Origin: Rhodospirillaceae bacterium
Lineage (GTDB): Bacteria; Pseudomonadota; Alphaproteobacteria; CACIAM-22H2
DNA: 64,000 bases
NCBI GenBank assembly: GCA_022843945.1
Contig: JALHMR010000003.1
Coordinates: 124,001-188,000 of the forward strand
Direction: 5' to 3'
The notes beneath the pieces are model-generated. The model ran no database searches. It was not told the origin of the DNA and worked only from the letters and a program-made list of their open reading frames with translations. Of the stretch, positions 29,481 through 39,013 are shown piece by piece. How positions within the stretch are numbered: the first letter of the stretch is position 1; every line of letters begins with the position of its first letter. Position numbers and translations under genes: made by a program.

Positions 29481-30455
29481 ATGCTGAAAGCGGCAATCTG
29501 TGGGCTCGGACGCTGGGGACAGCGCCTGGTCGATTCGGTCCACGGCAAGAGCGACCGGATCCGCTTCGTGCGCGGCCTCTCCCGCGACCCGGGGGCGCGC
29601 CAGGAGTTCAGCGACAAGACCGGCATTCCGCTGACCGCTAGCTATGCCGAGCTGCTGCGCGATCCCGAGGTCGACGCCGTGGTCCTGGCGACGCCGCATT
29701 CGCAGCATCACCGCGAGATCGCCGAGGCGGCAGCCTCCGGCAAGCACGTCTTCGTCGAGAAGCCCTTCGCCCTCACCCGTGAGACGGCTGAAAGCGCCAT
29801 CGCGGCCTGCCGTAAGGCTGGCATCACCCTCGCCCTAGGCTTCAACCGGCGCTACGCGCCGTCCTTCATCGACATGATGCGCCGCCTGCGCGCCGGCGAG
29901 ATCGGCGACGTGCTGCATATCGAAGGCCATTTCTCCGGCGGCTCCGGCTACCAGCTCAAGCCCGGGGCCTGGCGCGCCGATCGAACCGAAAGTCCGGCCG
30001 GCGCCATGACGGCGCGCGGGGTTCACGCGCTCGACGCCATGATCCAAATCGCCGGCCCGGTCGGCACGGTCGCCGCCTTCAGCGACCGCCGCAAGCTGAC
30101 CGTCGATATCGACGACACCACCTCCGTGCTGGTGCGCTTCGCCAGGGGCGCCACCGGCTATCTCGGCTGCCTGCACGCGACGGCCGAATACTGGCGGCTG
30201 CATATCTTCGGCAGCCAGGGCTGGCTGGAGATGCGCGGCGATACCGAACTCGTCGTGCGGCAGCTCGACGGCCCGGCGATCGCCCTCACTTTCCCCGCCG
30301 TGGACAAGGAGCGCGCCGAACTCGAGGCTTTTGCCGACGCGGCCAAGGCGAAGCAGGCCTTCCTGGTGCCCCCCGAGGAAGCCATCAACGGCGTTGCCAC
30401 GCTGCAGGCGATCGTCGCCTCGGCGCCGGCCGGGAACCTGGTGCGGATCGGTTAG
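29481..30455 (+). CDS. Gfo/Idh/MocA family oxidoreductase
   Basis: 324 aa. Rossmann motif CGLGRWGQR near residue 7, VVLATPHSQHH near 68, and the family signature GKHVFVEKPFAL near 88 with the catalytic Lys. The C-terminal alpha/beta domain is typical. Substrate unknown, probably a sugar or inositol-type compound. The gene runs against its neighbours, inside the otherwise minus-strand maf-rng-yacG block; its stop overlaps the maf stop. Confidence 0.88.
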   Translation: MLKAAICGLGRWGQRLVDSVHGKSDRIRFVRGLSRDPGARQEFSDKTGIPLTASYAELLRDPEVDAVVLATPHSQHHREIAEAAASGKHVFVEKPFALTRETAESAIAACRKAGITLALGFNRRYAPSFIDMMRRLRAGEIGDVLHIEGHFSGGSGYQLKPGAWRADRTESPAGAMTARGVHALDAMIQIAGPVGTVAAFSDRRKLTVDIDDTTSVLVRFARGATGYLGCLHATAEYWRLHIFGSQGWLEMRGDTELVVRQLDGPAIALTFPAVDKERAELEAFADAAKAKQAFLVPPEEAINGVATLQAIVASAPAGNLVRIG

Positions 30456-31051
30456 ACGGCGAAGCCGATCCCGCGCAGCAGCGCCGCGACCGTATAGAGG
30501 TCGAGACCGACCACATTGGTGTAGGAGCCGCCGAGGCTGCGCACGAAGGCCGCGGCGCGCCCCTGGATGGCATAGCCGCCCGCCTTGCCGCGCCATTCGC
30601 CCGACTCAACATAGCGCGCGACATCGCTGTCGGTCAGGCGGCGAAAGACCACCGCCGTATCGACCACCCGTTCGGCGATGCGGCCATCGGCGCCGATCAG
30701 GCAGATGCCGCCATAGACCCGGTGCCGGCGGCCCGACAGCAGCTCCAGGCAGGCCCGCGCCTCGGCCTCGGTCTCCGCCTTGGGCAGGACACGGCGCCCG
30801 CAGGCCACCACCGTATCGGCGGCCAGCACGGCGGCGCCCGGATGGCGGGCGGCCACCGGCGTGGCCTTGGCCCGGGCCAGGCGGCGCACCAACACAGCGG
30901 GCAACTCGCGCGCCCGCGGCGTCTCGTCGATCTCCGCGGCGTCGATAACCGGGGTCAGCCCGATCTGGGCCAACAGGTCGCGCCGTCGCGGCGAGGCGGA
31001 GGCAAGCACGAGGCGCGCGGCGGATGGAATCGACATGGCCCAATTAGTCAT
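30452..31051 (-). CDS. maf: Maf family nucleoside triphosphate pyrophosphatase
   Basis: 199 aa. LVLASASPRRRDLLAQIGL near residue 14 is the Maf signature; VLAADTVVACGRRVLPKAET and GGYAIQGRAAAFVRSLGGSY follow. Hydrolyses non-canonical or dTTP/UTP nucleotides. No good ribosome site precedes ATG 31051; ATG 31036 is a near alternative. Confidence 0.93.
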   Translation of the reverse strand: MTNWAMSIPSAARLVLASASPRRRDLLAQIGLTPVIDAAEIDETPRARELPAVLVRRLARAKATPVAARHPGAAVLAADTVVACGRRVLPKAETEAEARACLELLSGRRHRVYGGICLIGADGRIAERVVDTAVVFRRLTDSDVARYVESGEWRGKAGGYAIQGRAAAFVRSLGGSYTNVVGLDLYTVAALLRGIGFAV

Positions 31052-31076
31052 AAGAAGGGGGCGCGAACCTAGCAGA

Positions 31077-31511
31077 TTACGGGGTCTGCTTCGGCGGAAA
31101 GCGTTCGCGGATGCGGCGCGCCAGGTAGTCGCGGACCTCGCGATAGGCGGCCAGCCGCTGCTCGCGGCTGCCTTCGAGCGCGGTCGGGTCGAAGGTCTGC
31201 CAGTACTCGACGTCGCAGGCCATGGTGCGCGTCATCTCGACCGCGCGGTGCTGCGCCTCCGGCGAGAGCGTGACGATGACGTCGAACGACGTATCGGAAA
31301 GATCGTCGAAGCTTTTCGGATGGTGGGCCTGAATGTTGATGCCGATCTCGGCCATTACCTCCACCGCCAGCGGATCGACGACATCGGCCTTCAAGCCGAC
31401 GGAGTCGACGAAGATCCGCCGGGCATGGGTGTGTTTTAGGATGGCTTCGGCCATCGGCGAGCGGATCGAGTTCAGGGTACAGGCGAACAAGACGCTTCCG
31501 GGTAACCCCAT
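31077..31511 (-). CDS. low-molecular-weight protein-tyrosine phosphatase / arsenate reductase-like protein
   Basis: 144 aa. VLFACTLNSIRSPMAEAIL carries the C-x5-R phosphatase loop (Cys11 to Arg17), and the C-terminal DPTALEGSREQRLAAY supplies the general-acid Asp region. Found in alphaproteobacteria next to hisD and UPF0262. Whether the substrate is a phosphotyrosine protein or arsenate is not clear from sequence; no further thioredoxin-type Cys pair is obvious. Confidence 0.85.
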   Translation of the reverse strand: MGLPGSVLFACTLNSIRSPMAEAILKHTHARRIFVDSVGLKADVVDPLAVEVMAEIGINIQAHHPKSFDDLSDTSFDVIVTLSPEAQHRAVEMTRTMACDVEYWQTFDPTALEGSREQRLAAYREVRDYLARRIRERFPPKQTP

Positions 31512-31521
31512 GGCACGGAGC

Positions 31522-31998
31522 TCAGGCCCGGATGTGCAGGACGCAGATCAGCGTGAACAGGCGCCGTGACGTGTTTGGATCGAGCTGAATCTTCTCCTTG
31601 AGCCGCTCGCGCAGCAGTTCCGATCCTTCGTCGTGCAGGGCCCGGCGACCCATGTCCAGCGCCTCGATCTGGCTCGGGCTCGAGCGCTTGATCGCCTCGT
31701 AGTAGGTCTCGCAGACCGTAAAGTAGTCTTTGACCACCGTGCGGAACGGTGTCAGGGCGATCTGCACCTTGTCGCAGACCTCACCCGCCTGCGTCTTGAT
31801 ATCGAAGACCAGGCGGTTCTCTTCGATGCTCAGGCGGAGCTGATAAGGGCCCTTGCTGCCGCCCACGAGGGCGAAACGGTTCTCCTCCAGCAGATCGAAG
31901 ATGGCGACCGCCCGCTCGTGCTCCACGTCAGGGCTGCGCCGCACCACCGTGCGCTCGTCGAGCTCGATCTTGACGATGCGGTGAGCGATGGGGTCCAC
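31522..31998 (-). CDS. UPF0262 family protein
   Basis: 158 aa, the usual length. RIVKIELDERTVVRRSPDVE, then ERAVAIFDLLEENRF and VKDYFTVCETYYEAIKRSSP, are the family's conserved parts. Function unknown; conserved next to hisD in alphaproteobacteria. Confidence 0.92.
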   Translation of the reverse strand: MDPIAHRIVKIELDERTVVRRSPDVEHERAVAIFDLLEENRFALVGGSKGPYQLRLSIEENRLVFDIKTQAGEVCDKVQIALTPFRTVVKDYFTVCETYYEAIKRSSPSQIEALDMGRRALHDEGSELLRERLKEKIQLDPNTSRRLFTLICVLHIRA

Positions 31999-32006
31999 GG
32001 GGCCCG

Positions 32007-33338
32007 CTATTTCCGGCGGGACGGCAGCCGCAGCGCCACCGAACGCGCATGCGCCGCAAGACCTTCAGCCTCCGCCAGTATCACGGCCGACGGCCCGAGC
32101 TGCGCCAGGCCCTTGGCGTCGCAGCCGATCAGCGAGGTGCGCTTGAGGAAGTCGAGCACGCCCAGCCCCGAGGAGAAGCGCGCCGTGCCCGAGGTCGGCA
32201 AGACATGGTTCGGCCCGGCCAGGTAGTCGCCCAGCGCCTCGGGCGCGTGACGGCCGAGGAAGATCGATCCCGCGTGGCGGACTTTCTTCGCCAGGGAATC
32301 GGGATTGTCGACGGCAAGCTGGAGATGCTCCGGCGCCAACCGGTTGATCAGGGCCGGCGCGTCGGTCAGCCGCCTTACGACGATGATCGCCCCGTGCTTG
32401 CGCCAGCTCGCCCCGGCGATGGCGGCGCGCGGCAGGGTCTCGAGCTCGCTCTCGACCGCCTCGGCCACCGCCTCGGCGAACACCTTGTTGTCGGTGATGA
32501 GGACCGACTGCGCCGCCGCGTCATGCTCGGCCTGGGCCAGCAGGTCGACGGCGATCCAGCGCGGATCGTTGCGCCGGTCGGCGACGATCACGACCTCGGA
32601 AGGGCCGGCCACCATGTCGATGCCGACCGCCCCGAAGACCATGCGCTTGGCCGCGGCCACATAGGCGTTGCCCGGACCGGTGATCTTGTCCACGGCCGCG
32701 ATCGTCTTCGTGCCATAGGCCAGGGCGGCGATCGCCTGCGCCCCACCCACGCGGTAGATCTCGTCGATGCGCGCGATACGCGCGGCCGCCAGGACCAGCG
32801 GGTTGAGCTTGCCGTCCGGCGTGGGCACGGTCATCACCAGGCGACGGACCCCGGCCACGCGCGCCGGCACCGCATTCATCAGGACCGAGCTGGGGTAGGC
32901 GGCCGTGCCTCCCGGCACATAGAGGCCCGCCGCGTCGACCGGGGTCCAGCGCGCCCCCAGGCGCAGGCCTTGCGCGTCGCGATAGGACAGCGCCGCCGGC
33001 ACCTGCCGGCGGTGATAGGCTTCGATGCGCTTGGCCGCCAGCCGCAGCGCGGTCATCGTCTTCTTCGGCACCTGCTCGACCGCGGCGTCGATCTCCGCCT
33101 TGCCCACGCGCATCGTCTCCGGCGTCAGCGCGATGCGGTCGAAGCGCTTCGTATAGTCTATGAGCGCCGTATCGCCGCGCCGGCGCACGTCCTCGATGAT
33201 CGCCGCGACAATCGCATCGACGTTGGTTGCGCTTTCCTCGCGGGCCCGGAGCAGCGAACGGAAATCGTCGTCAAAGCCGGCGCTGGCCGCGCTTAGAAGG
33301 CGCGGCCCGGCATCCGGCGGCGACGCGTCACGCGGCAC
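32007..33338 (-). CDS. hisD: histidinol dehydrogenase
   Basis: About 443 aa from GTG 33338 (GAGG seven bases upstream, 11-base overlap with hisG). Signatures: [70 protein letters not shown] and [16 protein letters not shown]. Catalyses the last two steps of histidine synthesis with zinc and two NAD. Confidence 0.96.
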   Translation of the reverse strand: MPRDASPPDAGPRLLSAASAGFDDDFRSLLRAREESATNVDAIVAAIIEDVRRRGDTALIDYTKRFDRIALTPETMRVGKAEIDAAVEQVPKKTMTALRLAAKRIEAYHRRQVPAALSYRDAQGLRLGARWTPVDAAGLYVPGGTAAYPSSVLMNAVPARVAGVRRLVMTVPTPDGKLNPLVLAAARIARIDEIYRVGGAQAIAALAYGTKTIAAVDKITGPGNAYVAAAKRMVFGAVGIDMVAGPSEVVIVADRRNDPRWIAVDLLAQAEHDAAAQSVLITDNKVFAEAVAEAVESELETLPRAAIAGASWRKHGAIIVVRRLTDAPALINRLAPEHLQLAVDNPDSLAKKVRHAGSIFLGRHAPEALGDYLAGPNHVLPTSGTARFSSGLGVLDFLKRTSLIGCDAKGLAQLGPSAVILAEAEGLAAHARSVALRLPSRRK

Positions 33339-33990
33339 GGGCGACCTCGGCAACGCGATTGACCCAGGGAGAGACCTCGGCGTGCCGGGTCTTGAGCGCC
33401 GCCCTATTGACGATGAAGCGCGAGGTGATATCGGCGATGTGCTCGACCTCGACCAGGCCGTTGGCCTTGAGCGTGGCTCCGCTGGAGACCAGATCGACGA
33501 TGCGCCGGCACAGGCCCAGGGCGGGCGCCAGCTCCACGGCGCCATTGAGCTTGATGCACTCGGCCTGGACGCCGCGCGCGGCGAAATGCTGGCGGGTGAC
33601 GTTGGGATATTTAGTGGCCACGCGCACATGACTCCAGGTGCGCGGATCGTCGCGCCCGGCCAGCTCCACCGGCTCGGCCACCGAGATCCGGCACTTGCCG
33701 ATGGCGAGATCGAGCGGCGCGTAGATCTCGGCGTAGTCGAATTCCATCAGCACGTCGTTGCCCGCCACTCCCATATGAGCGGCGCCGAAGGCCACGAAGG
33801 TGGCGACGTCGAAGCTGCGCGCGCGGATGATGTCGAGCCCCGGATCGCTGGTGGTGAATTGCAGCTTGCGAGTCTCGGGATCGTCGAACTCGGCCTCGGG
33901 CTCGATGCCGGCGCGGCGCAGCAGAGGCATGACCTCGCGCAGGATGCGCCCGTTGGGCAGCGCCAAGATAAGCTTGTCGTTCGCAGTCAC
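33328..33990 (-). CDS. hisG: ATP phosphoribosyltransferase, short form
   Basis: 220 aa from GTG 33990. [20 protein letters not shown] near residue 7, [49 protein letters not shown], and the PRPP-loop-like [16 protein letters not shown]. It lacks the C-terminal regulatory domain of the long form. Short HisG normally needs HisZ, which is not in this window. Confidence 0.94.
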   Translation of the reverse strand: MTANDKLILALPNGRILREVMPLLRRAGIEPEAEFDDPETRKLQFTTSDPGLDIIRARSFDVATFVAFGAAHMGVAGNDVLMEFDYAEIYAPLDLAIGKCRISVAEPVELAGRDDPRTWSHVRVATKYPNVTRQHFAARGVQAECIKLNGAVELAPALGLCRRIVDLVSSGATLKANGLVEVEHIADITSRFIVNRAALKTRHAEVSPWVNRVAEVARAA

Positions 33991-34039
33991 GAAAAAGGAT
34001 CCCCGGAAGAACCGGCCGAAGCCGGGAGAAACGGAAAGC

Positions 34040-34567
34040 TCAGGCGGCTTCGCCGGCTGGCTTGTCGGGATGATACGGCCGCCACTGGGTCGGCCAGGGC
34101 TCGCCGATATCGCCGACATGGCAGGTTATATGCTGGCCTTCCAGGCGGATGGCCGCGCCCCCGGCGAAGACCAGCATGACGGCTGTGCCGCCGCCGTCGG
34201 GCCCGGTGTCCACTTCCATGGTCAGGAGCTCGAGAATCCGGCCGCGGTCGCGCTGATCGAAGCCGCGCTGCCGTACCTGCTGCACGTTGTCGAAGCGAAC
34301 GCCGCAATTGACCCGTTCGTAATGCGAGCAGGCGGCAAGCGTGGGATCGGCCGGCTGGCCGCTGATGTTGATCGGCGCGTCGGCGGCCTCATCGCAGTTT
34401 TCCCAGCGGAAGCGATTGGCGACCAGCATGAAGCAGCCCTGCTCGCGCTGGAACTGCACGTCGGACAGGGTGATCAACGCATCCTGAAGACACGCCGCGA
34501 TGATGCGCAGATCCTCCGCATCCTCGGCGCGCAGCTTCAGCTTGCCGTTGTTCTGTCCGTCGCTCAC
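34040..34567 (-). CDS. DUF2948 family protein
   Basis: 175 aa from GTG 34567 (GTGA overlap with murA). [29 protein letters not shown] and [18 protein letters not shown] are characteristic. Unknown function; regularly sits between murA and the his genes in alphaproteobacteria. Confidence 0.88.
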   Translation of the reverse strand: MSDGQNNGKLKLRAEDAEDLRIIAACLQDALITLSDVQFQREQGCFMLVANRFRWENCDEAADAPINISGQPADPTLAACSHYERVNCGVRFDNVQQVRQRGFDQRDRGRILELLTMEVDTGPDGGGTAVMLVFAGGAAIRLEGQHITCHVGDIGEPWPTQWRPYHPDKPAGEAA

Positions 34568-35859
34568 CCGGCCGTCTCCTTGACTCGCTCGATATCCGCG
34601 CCGCACGCCGCCAGCTTCTCCTCGAGCCGCTCGTAGCCCCGGTCGAGGTGGTAAACCCGGCTGACCAGAGTCTCGCCCTCGGCCGCCAGGCCGGCCAGCA
34701 CGAGGCTGACCGAGGCCCTGAGATCGGTCGCCATGACCGGTGCCCCCGTTAATCGGGGTACGCCACGGACCATGGCTGACGACCCATGTAGATTTATGTT
34801 GGCCCCCATCCGGCGCAACTCCGGGACGTGCATAAATCTGTTCTCGAAGATCGTCTCCGTGATCATTGACGCGCCGTCGGCCGTGGTCAACAGGGCCATG
34901 ATCTGGGCCTGCAGATCGGTCGGAAACCCCGGAAAAGGCTCGGTCATTACGTCCGTGCCCCGTAGCGGGCCCTCCAGCCGCTGTACTCTAATACCTTTTT
35001 CAGTGGGTGTCACCGTCGCCCCTGCCTGGCGCAGGACATCCAGGGCGGCGTTCATCAGGTCCGCCCGGGTCCCGACCAGCTCCACGTCGCCTCCTGTGAT
35101 GGCGGCGGCCATCGCGTAGGTCCCGGTCTCGATCCGGTCCGCCACGATCTCGTGGCGGGCGCCGTGCAGGGCTTTGACGCCGGTGATGCGCAGGGTGTCG
35201 GTCCCGATACCGTCGATCTTCGCCCCCATGGCCTGGAGGCAGTGGGCCAGGTCGGTGACCTCCGGCTCGCGGGCGGCGTTGGCCAGGACCGTCTCGCCCT
35301 TGGCCAGGGTGGCCGCCATCATGATGTTCTCAGTCGCTCCGACGGAAACCTGGGGGAAGACGATCTCCGCTCCCGTCAGGCCGTTGGGCGCCTCGGCATC
35401 GATATAGCCTTCCTTGAGCTCGATACGCGCCCCCAGCTGCTGCAGGGCCTTGAGATGCAGGTCCACCGGCCGGGCACCGATGGCGCAACCGCCCGGCAGC
35501 GAGACCTTCGCCTTGCCCTGGCGGGCGACCAGGGGCCCGAGGACCAGCACCGAGGCGCGCATCTTGCGGACGAGGTCATAGGGCGCCGTCGTGCTGGCGA
35601 TCTTGGCGGCAGTCAGCGACAGCACCCGGCCGGCATGGCCGCCGTTGGGGGAATGGCCGTCCATGCGAATCTCGACGCCGTGCTGCACCAGGAGGTTGGC
35701 CAGGGTCGTGATATCGGCCAGGTGCGGCAGGTTGGCGAGGGTGAGCGTGTCCTCGGTCAGGAGGCTCGCGGTCATCAGCGGCAGCGCGGCATTCTTGGCG
35801 CCGCCGATGACGATGGTGCCGCGCAGGGGCTTGGCGCCGCGTATCCGAATCTTGTCCAT
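34564..35859 (-). CDS. murA: UDP-N-acetylglucosamine 1-carboxyvinyltransferase
   Basis: 431 aa. Start [20 protein letters not shown] with the KNAALP active site, [16 protein letters not shown] with the Cys that binds PEP and fosfomycin, FPTDLQAQ and [18 protein letters not shown]. First committed step of peptidoglycan synthesis. First gene of the housekeeping operon. Confidence 0.97.
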   Translation of the reverse strand: MDKIRIRGAKPLRGTIVIGGAKNAALPLMTASLLTEDTLTLANLPHLADITTLANLLVQHGVEIRMDGHSPNGGHAGRVLSLTAAKIASTTAPYDLVRKMRASVLVLGPLVARQGKAKVSLPGGCAIGARPVDLHLKALQQLGARIELKEGYIDAEAPNGLTGAEIVFPQVSVGATENIMMAATLAKGETVLANAAREPEVTDLAHCLQAMGAKIDGIGTDTLRITGVKALHGARHEIVADRIETGTYAMAAAITGGDVELVGTRADLMNAALDVLRQAGATVTPTEKGIRVQRLEGPLRGTDVMTEPFPGFPTDLQAQIMALLTTADGASMITETIFENRFMHVPELRRMGANINLHGSSAMVRGVPRLTGAPVMATDLRASVSLVLAGLAAEGETLVSRVYHLDRGYERLEEKLAACGADIERVKETAG

Positions 35860-35960
35860 TAGGCCCGTCGTGTTGAGAGAACGATCCCGCCCCGGCGGTC
35901 AGATAGCCCCAAATCGTGGCCGGGTCTAGGCATTCCGCAGGCGCAGTGAGGCGCCCGGGC

Positions 35961-36551
35961 TCAGAACGACGAATTCGGCTGCTGCAGGAAGGCCAGCTCC
36001 TCGGCGGTCGAGGCGCGGCCAAGGAGCGCGTTGCGGTGGGGGAAGCGGCCGAACTGGGCGACGATGTCGTGGTGGCGGATGGCGTAGTCGATCACTTCGT
36101 CGCGCCAGGCGACCGGCGGCAGGGTCTTGAACAGCGCCACGGAACGGATCTGGTCCTCGACATCCTCGCTGTGCTCGAAAGGCAGGTAGATGAAGATCCG
36201 CTCCACCGGCGACAAGACCTTGTCGAGCCCCATGCCGATGGCAAGGCGGGCCACGGCCCGCGCCTTGGCGTCGTAGGCGAAGGCCCGCGCCTCGCCACGA
36301 AACAGATTGCGGGTGAACTGGTCGAGCATGATCAGCAGCGCCAGCACGCCGTCAGCGGTGCCGGACAGGCCATCGAGCTTGCCGCGGCCGGCCTCCATGA
36401 CGTCATCGAGAAAGCGTTGCCGGATCTCGGCATCGAAATCCGGGTTTGGCGTGAACCAGATCTTGCGCAGCGTGCCGCGCTCGGGATGCCCGTGCGGACC
36501 AAACCAGAAGTCCAGCAATTCGCGTACGAGGCTCGCGGAATCCTTCATCAT
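35961..36551 (-). CDS. DUF924 family protein
   Basis: 196 aa. ELLDFWFGP near residue 10, KIWF, DQFTRNLFRGEARAFAYDAK, YLPFEHSEDVEDQ and FGRFPHRNALLGRASTAEEL are all family signatures (a TPR-like helical protein). Function unknown. Its start overlaps the stop of the small gene upstream. Confidence 0.93.
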   Translation of the reverse strand: MMKDSASLVRELLDFWFGPHGHPERGTLRKIWFTPNPDFDAEIRQRFLDDVMEAGRGKLDGLSGTADGVLALLIMLDQFTRNLFRGEARAFAYDAKARAVARLAIGMGLDKVLSPVERIFIYLPFEHSEDVEDQIRSVALFKTLPPVAWRDEVIDYAIRHHDIVAQFGRFPHRNALLGRASTAEELAFLQQPNSSF

Positions 36552-36721
36552 GGATCCCGCTTGTCCGTGCCGCCGGTGTGCCCACCCGGCGCGGCACGCG
36601 CGCGCTCACCCTGCTTGCGGCGCCGCAGATTCTCGCGCAACGCCGCCGCGCGACGCGCGTTGCGACGCTCCGCCTCAGTCTGGTTTTTGGCTGGGGACCG
36701 CCCCGACTCCTGCCGCTTCAT
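36548..36721 (-). CDS. conserved small Arg-rich protein, 57 aa
   Basis: Frame from ATG 36721 to TGA 36548: MKRQESGRSPAKNQTEAERR then AALRENLRRRKQGERARA. It has the look of a small alphaproteobacterial protein often found near DUF924. The stop overlaps the DUF924 start (CCATGATG). Basic and helical; may bind RNA or ribosomes, not shown. Confidence 0.6.
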   Translation of the reverse strand: MKRQESGRSPAKNQTEAERRNARRAAALRENLRRRKQGERARAAPGGHTGGTDKRDP

Positions 36722-36761
36722 GGGGCGGATTGTCGCCCAAGCCCGGAAGCGTCACAACCGG

Positions 36762-37640
36762 TTAGAAATGATTTAAAGGGATTTTCAAATAGGCGATCCC
36801 GTTCGATTCAGCCGTCGGCAGACGGCCAGCCCGGATGTTGATCTGGATCGAGGGCAGCAGGAGTGTGGGCATATCGAGCGTGCGATCACGATTGGTTCGG
36901 AACTCGACGAAGGCGTCTTCGCTCGTGCCGTCCTTGACGTGCAGGTTGGCCCGCCGATGCTCCGCCACCGTGGCTTCGTAAGCCATCGCCCTGCCGCCCG
37001 GCTGATAGTCGTGGCCAACGAAAATCCGCGTGTCCGGCGGCAGCGACAGGATGCGACGGATGGAGCGATAGAGCTGGCGCGCATCGCCGCCGGGAAAGTC
37101 GGCGCGCGCCGTGCCGTAATCCGGCATGAACAGCGTGTCGCCGACGAAAGCACAGGCCGGGCTGCCGGGCGCGGTCACGACATAGGTGTTGCAGGCCGGC
37201 GTGTGTCCGGGTGTATGCAGCACGGCGACATCGAGCGTGCCGATCCTGAAGCGGTCGCCTTCGGCAAAGAGCTGATCGAACTGTGAGCCGTCGGCCCGGA
37301 AATCCGGATCGAGATTCAGCAGCCGTTTCCAGGTGCGCTGCACCTCGGCCACGTGCGCACCGATGGCGATCCTGCCCCCGACCTTGCCCTTCACGTAGGG
37401 CGCGGCCGAGAGATGATCCGCATGGGTGTGGGTTTCGAGGATCCACTCGACCTTGAGGCCGGCAGCGGCCTCGATCATCCGGTCGGCCGAAGCGGTCGAG
37501 GTGCGCGCCGCCTTGCCCTCGAAGTCGAGGACGGGATCGATGATCGCGGCGGCACCCGTGGCGGGATCGGCGACGAGGTAGGAGAGCGTGCTGGTGGTCG
37601 CGTCAAAGAAACCGCGGACCTGCGGCGCAGTCTGGCCCAT
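36762..37640 (-). CDS. MBL-fold metallo-hydrolase (ETHE1/BLH-like persulfide dioxygenase family)
   Basis: 292 aa. ILETHTHADHLSAAPYVK holds the HxHxDH metal motif near residue 70; VLHTPGHTPACNTYVV, AFVGDTLFMPDYGTARADFP and IFVGHDYQPGG complete the metal and substrate sites. The GT-x-RADFPGGD stretch is typical of the ETHE1/BLH branch, which oxidises glutathione persulfide to sulfite. Divergent from a rhodanese gene. Confidence 0.8.
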   Translation of the reverse strand: MGQTAPQVRGFFDATTSTLSYLVADPATGAAAIIDPVLDFEGKAARTSTASADRMIEAAAGLKVEWILETHTHADHLSAAPYVKGKVGGRIAIGAHVAEVQRTWKRLLNLDPDFRADGSQFDQLFAEGDRFRIGTLDVAVLHTPGHTPACNTYVVTAPGSPACAFVGDTLFMPDYGTARADFPGGDARQLYRSIRRILSLPPDTRIFVGHDYQPGGRAMAYEATVAEHRRANLHVKDGTSEDAFVEFRTNRDRTLDMPTLLLPSIQINIRAGRLPTAESNGIAYLKIPLNHF

Positions 37641-37663
37641 TGTCTTTGTTACCCCGAACCTTG

Positions 37664-37690
37664 ATATTATATTATCGGCCTCTAATATAC
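37664..37690. promoter_or_regulatory. AT-rich inverted repeat between MBL and rhodanese genes
   Basis: An AT-rich island in GC-rich DNA, with TATTA (37670-37674) and TAATA (37683-37687) as an inverted repeat, and a GATATTATATTATC stretch. It resembles in composition the operators of ArsR-type sulfide sensors (BigR), which control this gene pair in other alphaproteobacteria. No BigR gene is in the window. Confidence 0.35.
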
Positions 37691-37723
37691 CTCATCAGAC
37701 CATTTTATTCCATGGAGGCGCCG

Positions 37724-38254
37724 ATGGCGGCCCATCCGGTTACCGAAATCGACGCCAGGACGGCGAAGTCCTGGCTCGATAGCAGCGATACCCTGCTGCT
37801 CGATGTGCGTGAGCCGGACGAGCACGCGCGCGAGCACATTCCCGGCGCGCAACTGGTGCCGCTGGGGCAGCTCGATCCCGCCCGCCTCGACCTGCGGGGC
37901 AAGCGCCGGGTCGTCGTGCACTGCGCCTCAGGCCTGCGCTCGGCCACGGCAGCCGAGCGGCTGCGCGCGGCCGGCATCGGGCCTGCTGCCAATCTGGCGG
38001 GTGGCCTCCCGGCGTGGCGCGACGCCGGCTATCCCGTGACGGTCGATCAGCGCGCGCCGCTACCGCTGATGCGGCAGGTGCAACTGGCCGCGGGCGGTCT
38101 CATCGTCTCCGGCGTGGTGCTCGGCTTTTTCGTCCACCCGGGATTCTACGCCCTAGCCGGAGCTGTCGGCGCCGGTCTCATCTTCGCCGGTGCTACGGGG
38201 TGGTGCGGTATGGCGATGCTGCTTGCCAAGCTTCCTTACAACCGCGCTGCTTGA
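37724..38254 (+). CDS. rhodanese with C-terminal membrane domain (DUF2892-like)
   Basis: 176 aa from ATG 37724, with GGAGG five bases before it. Residues 10-105 are a rhodanese domain with the active loop VVHCASGLRSATAAERLR (Cys near residue 67). Residues 115-170 hold two membrane spans (GGLIVSGVVLGFF; ALAGAVGAGLIFAGATG, then WCGMAMLL). It would transfer sulfane sulfur at the membrane. Divergent from the MBL hydrolase. Confidence 0.85.
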   Translation: MAAHPVTEIDARTAKSWLDSSDTLLLDVREPDEHAREHIPGAQLVPLGQLDPARLDLRGKRRVVVHCASGLRSATAAERLRAAGIGPAANLAGGLPAWRDAGYPVTVDQRAPLPLMRQVQLAAGGLIVSGVVLGFFVHPGFYALAGAVGAGLIFAGATGWCGMAMLLAKLPYNRAA

Positions 38255-38335
38255 TCGCTTGCGCTTTGGGCGCGCCTCCCGGAACATGGCTTCGGGGAGC
38301 CCGCCAGTTGCGCGGGATGCTATGGGGTGGGGGTT

Positions 38336-39010
38336 ATGGCCGACAAGCCGGGCCAGCTTCTCGTCTGGACGGACGTGGAGCCGGCGCATGAAGCCGATTT
38401 CAATCGCTGGTACGACCGCGAGCACATGGCGGAGCGCGTCGCTCTGCCCGGTTTTGAATGGGCGCGCCGCTATCGCTCGGCCGGCGATCGCCGACGCTAC
38501 CTCGCTCTCTATCGGACGACGTCCCTCGCCGCCTTTACCTCGCCGGCGTACCGCCAAGCCTACGCCAATCAGACGATGTGGTCGAAGCGCAACCTCGCGC
38601 GCATGGTTGACCCGATGCGGCGCGTCTGCGCGGTCGAGTGCGAGCGCGGCGCCGGGGTCGGCGGCGCCATCGGCGTGGTGTCGCTGACAACAGCGGTCGA
38701 CCCGCGCATGCTCGAGCACCTGCTGGGCAACACGATGACCGTCGACGGTGTCCTCGGCGGGCATCTCCTGATGCCCGATACGGCGCTCTCCACGCCGCTG
38801 CCCAACGAAGCGACCGAGGGGCGCCTCCTCGAACCGCTCCTGATCCTCGAGACCACGAGCGAGTTCGCCGCCGAGCGCGCGGCGGGCATGGCGGCGCGCG
38901 AGCTGGAAGTGTCGATGGAGCGCGTGGCGCTGCTGTCACTGATGTGGGAGCTGCGGGCGGCCCCGGCCGCCGAGGAGCAGGCCCCGGCGGTAAAAGGCGC
39001 GCTGGGCTAA
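38336..39010 (+). CDS. hypothetical protein (EthD/dimeric ferredoxin-like fold?)
   Basis: 224 aa from ATG 38336, with GGGGTGGGGG just before. LLVWTDVEPAHEADFNRWYD then REHMAERVALPGFEWARRY resembles a ferredoxin-like dimeric alpha/beta-barrel. A second repeat-like part begins at about residue 110. Function unknown. It ends just before the convergent kinase gene. Confidence 0.65.
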   Translation: MADKPGQLLVWTDVEPAHEADFNRWYDREHMAERVALPGFEWARRYRSAGDRRRYLALYRTTSLAAFTSPAYRQAYANQTMWSKRNLARMVDPMRRVCAVECERGAGVGGAIGVVSLTTAVDPRMLEHLLGNTMTVDGVLGGHLLMPDTALSTPLPNEATEGRLLEPLLILETTSEFAAERAAGMAARELEVSMERVALLSLMWELRAAPAAEEQAPAVKGALG

Positions 39011-39013
39011 GCC

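Noticed and set aside
32049-33296. A 415-codon plus-strand frame opposite hisD
   Set aside because: Shadow of hisD; composition is Arg/Gly/His-rich without motifs.
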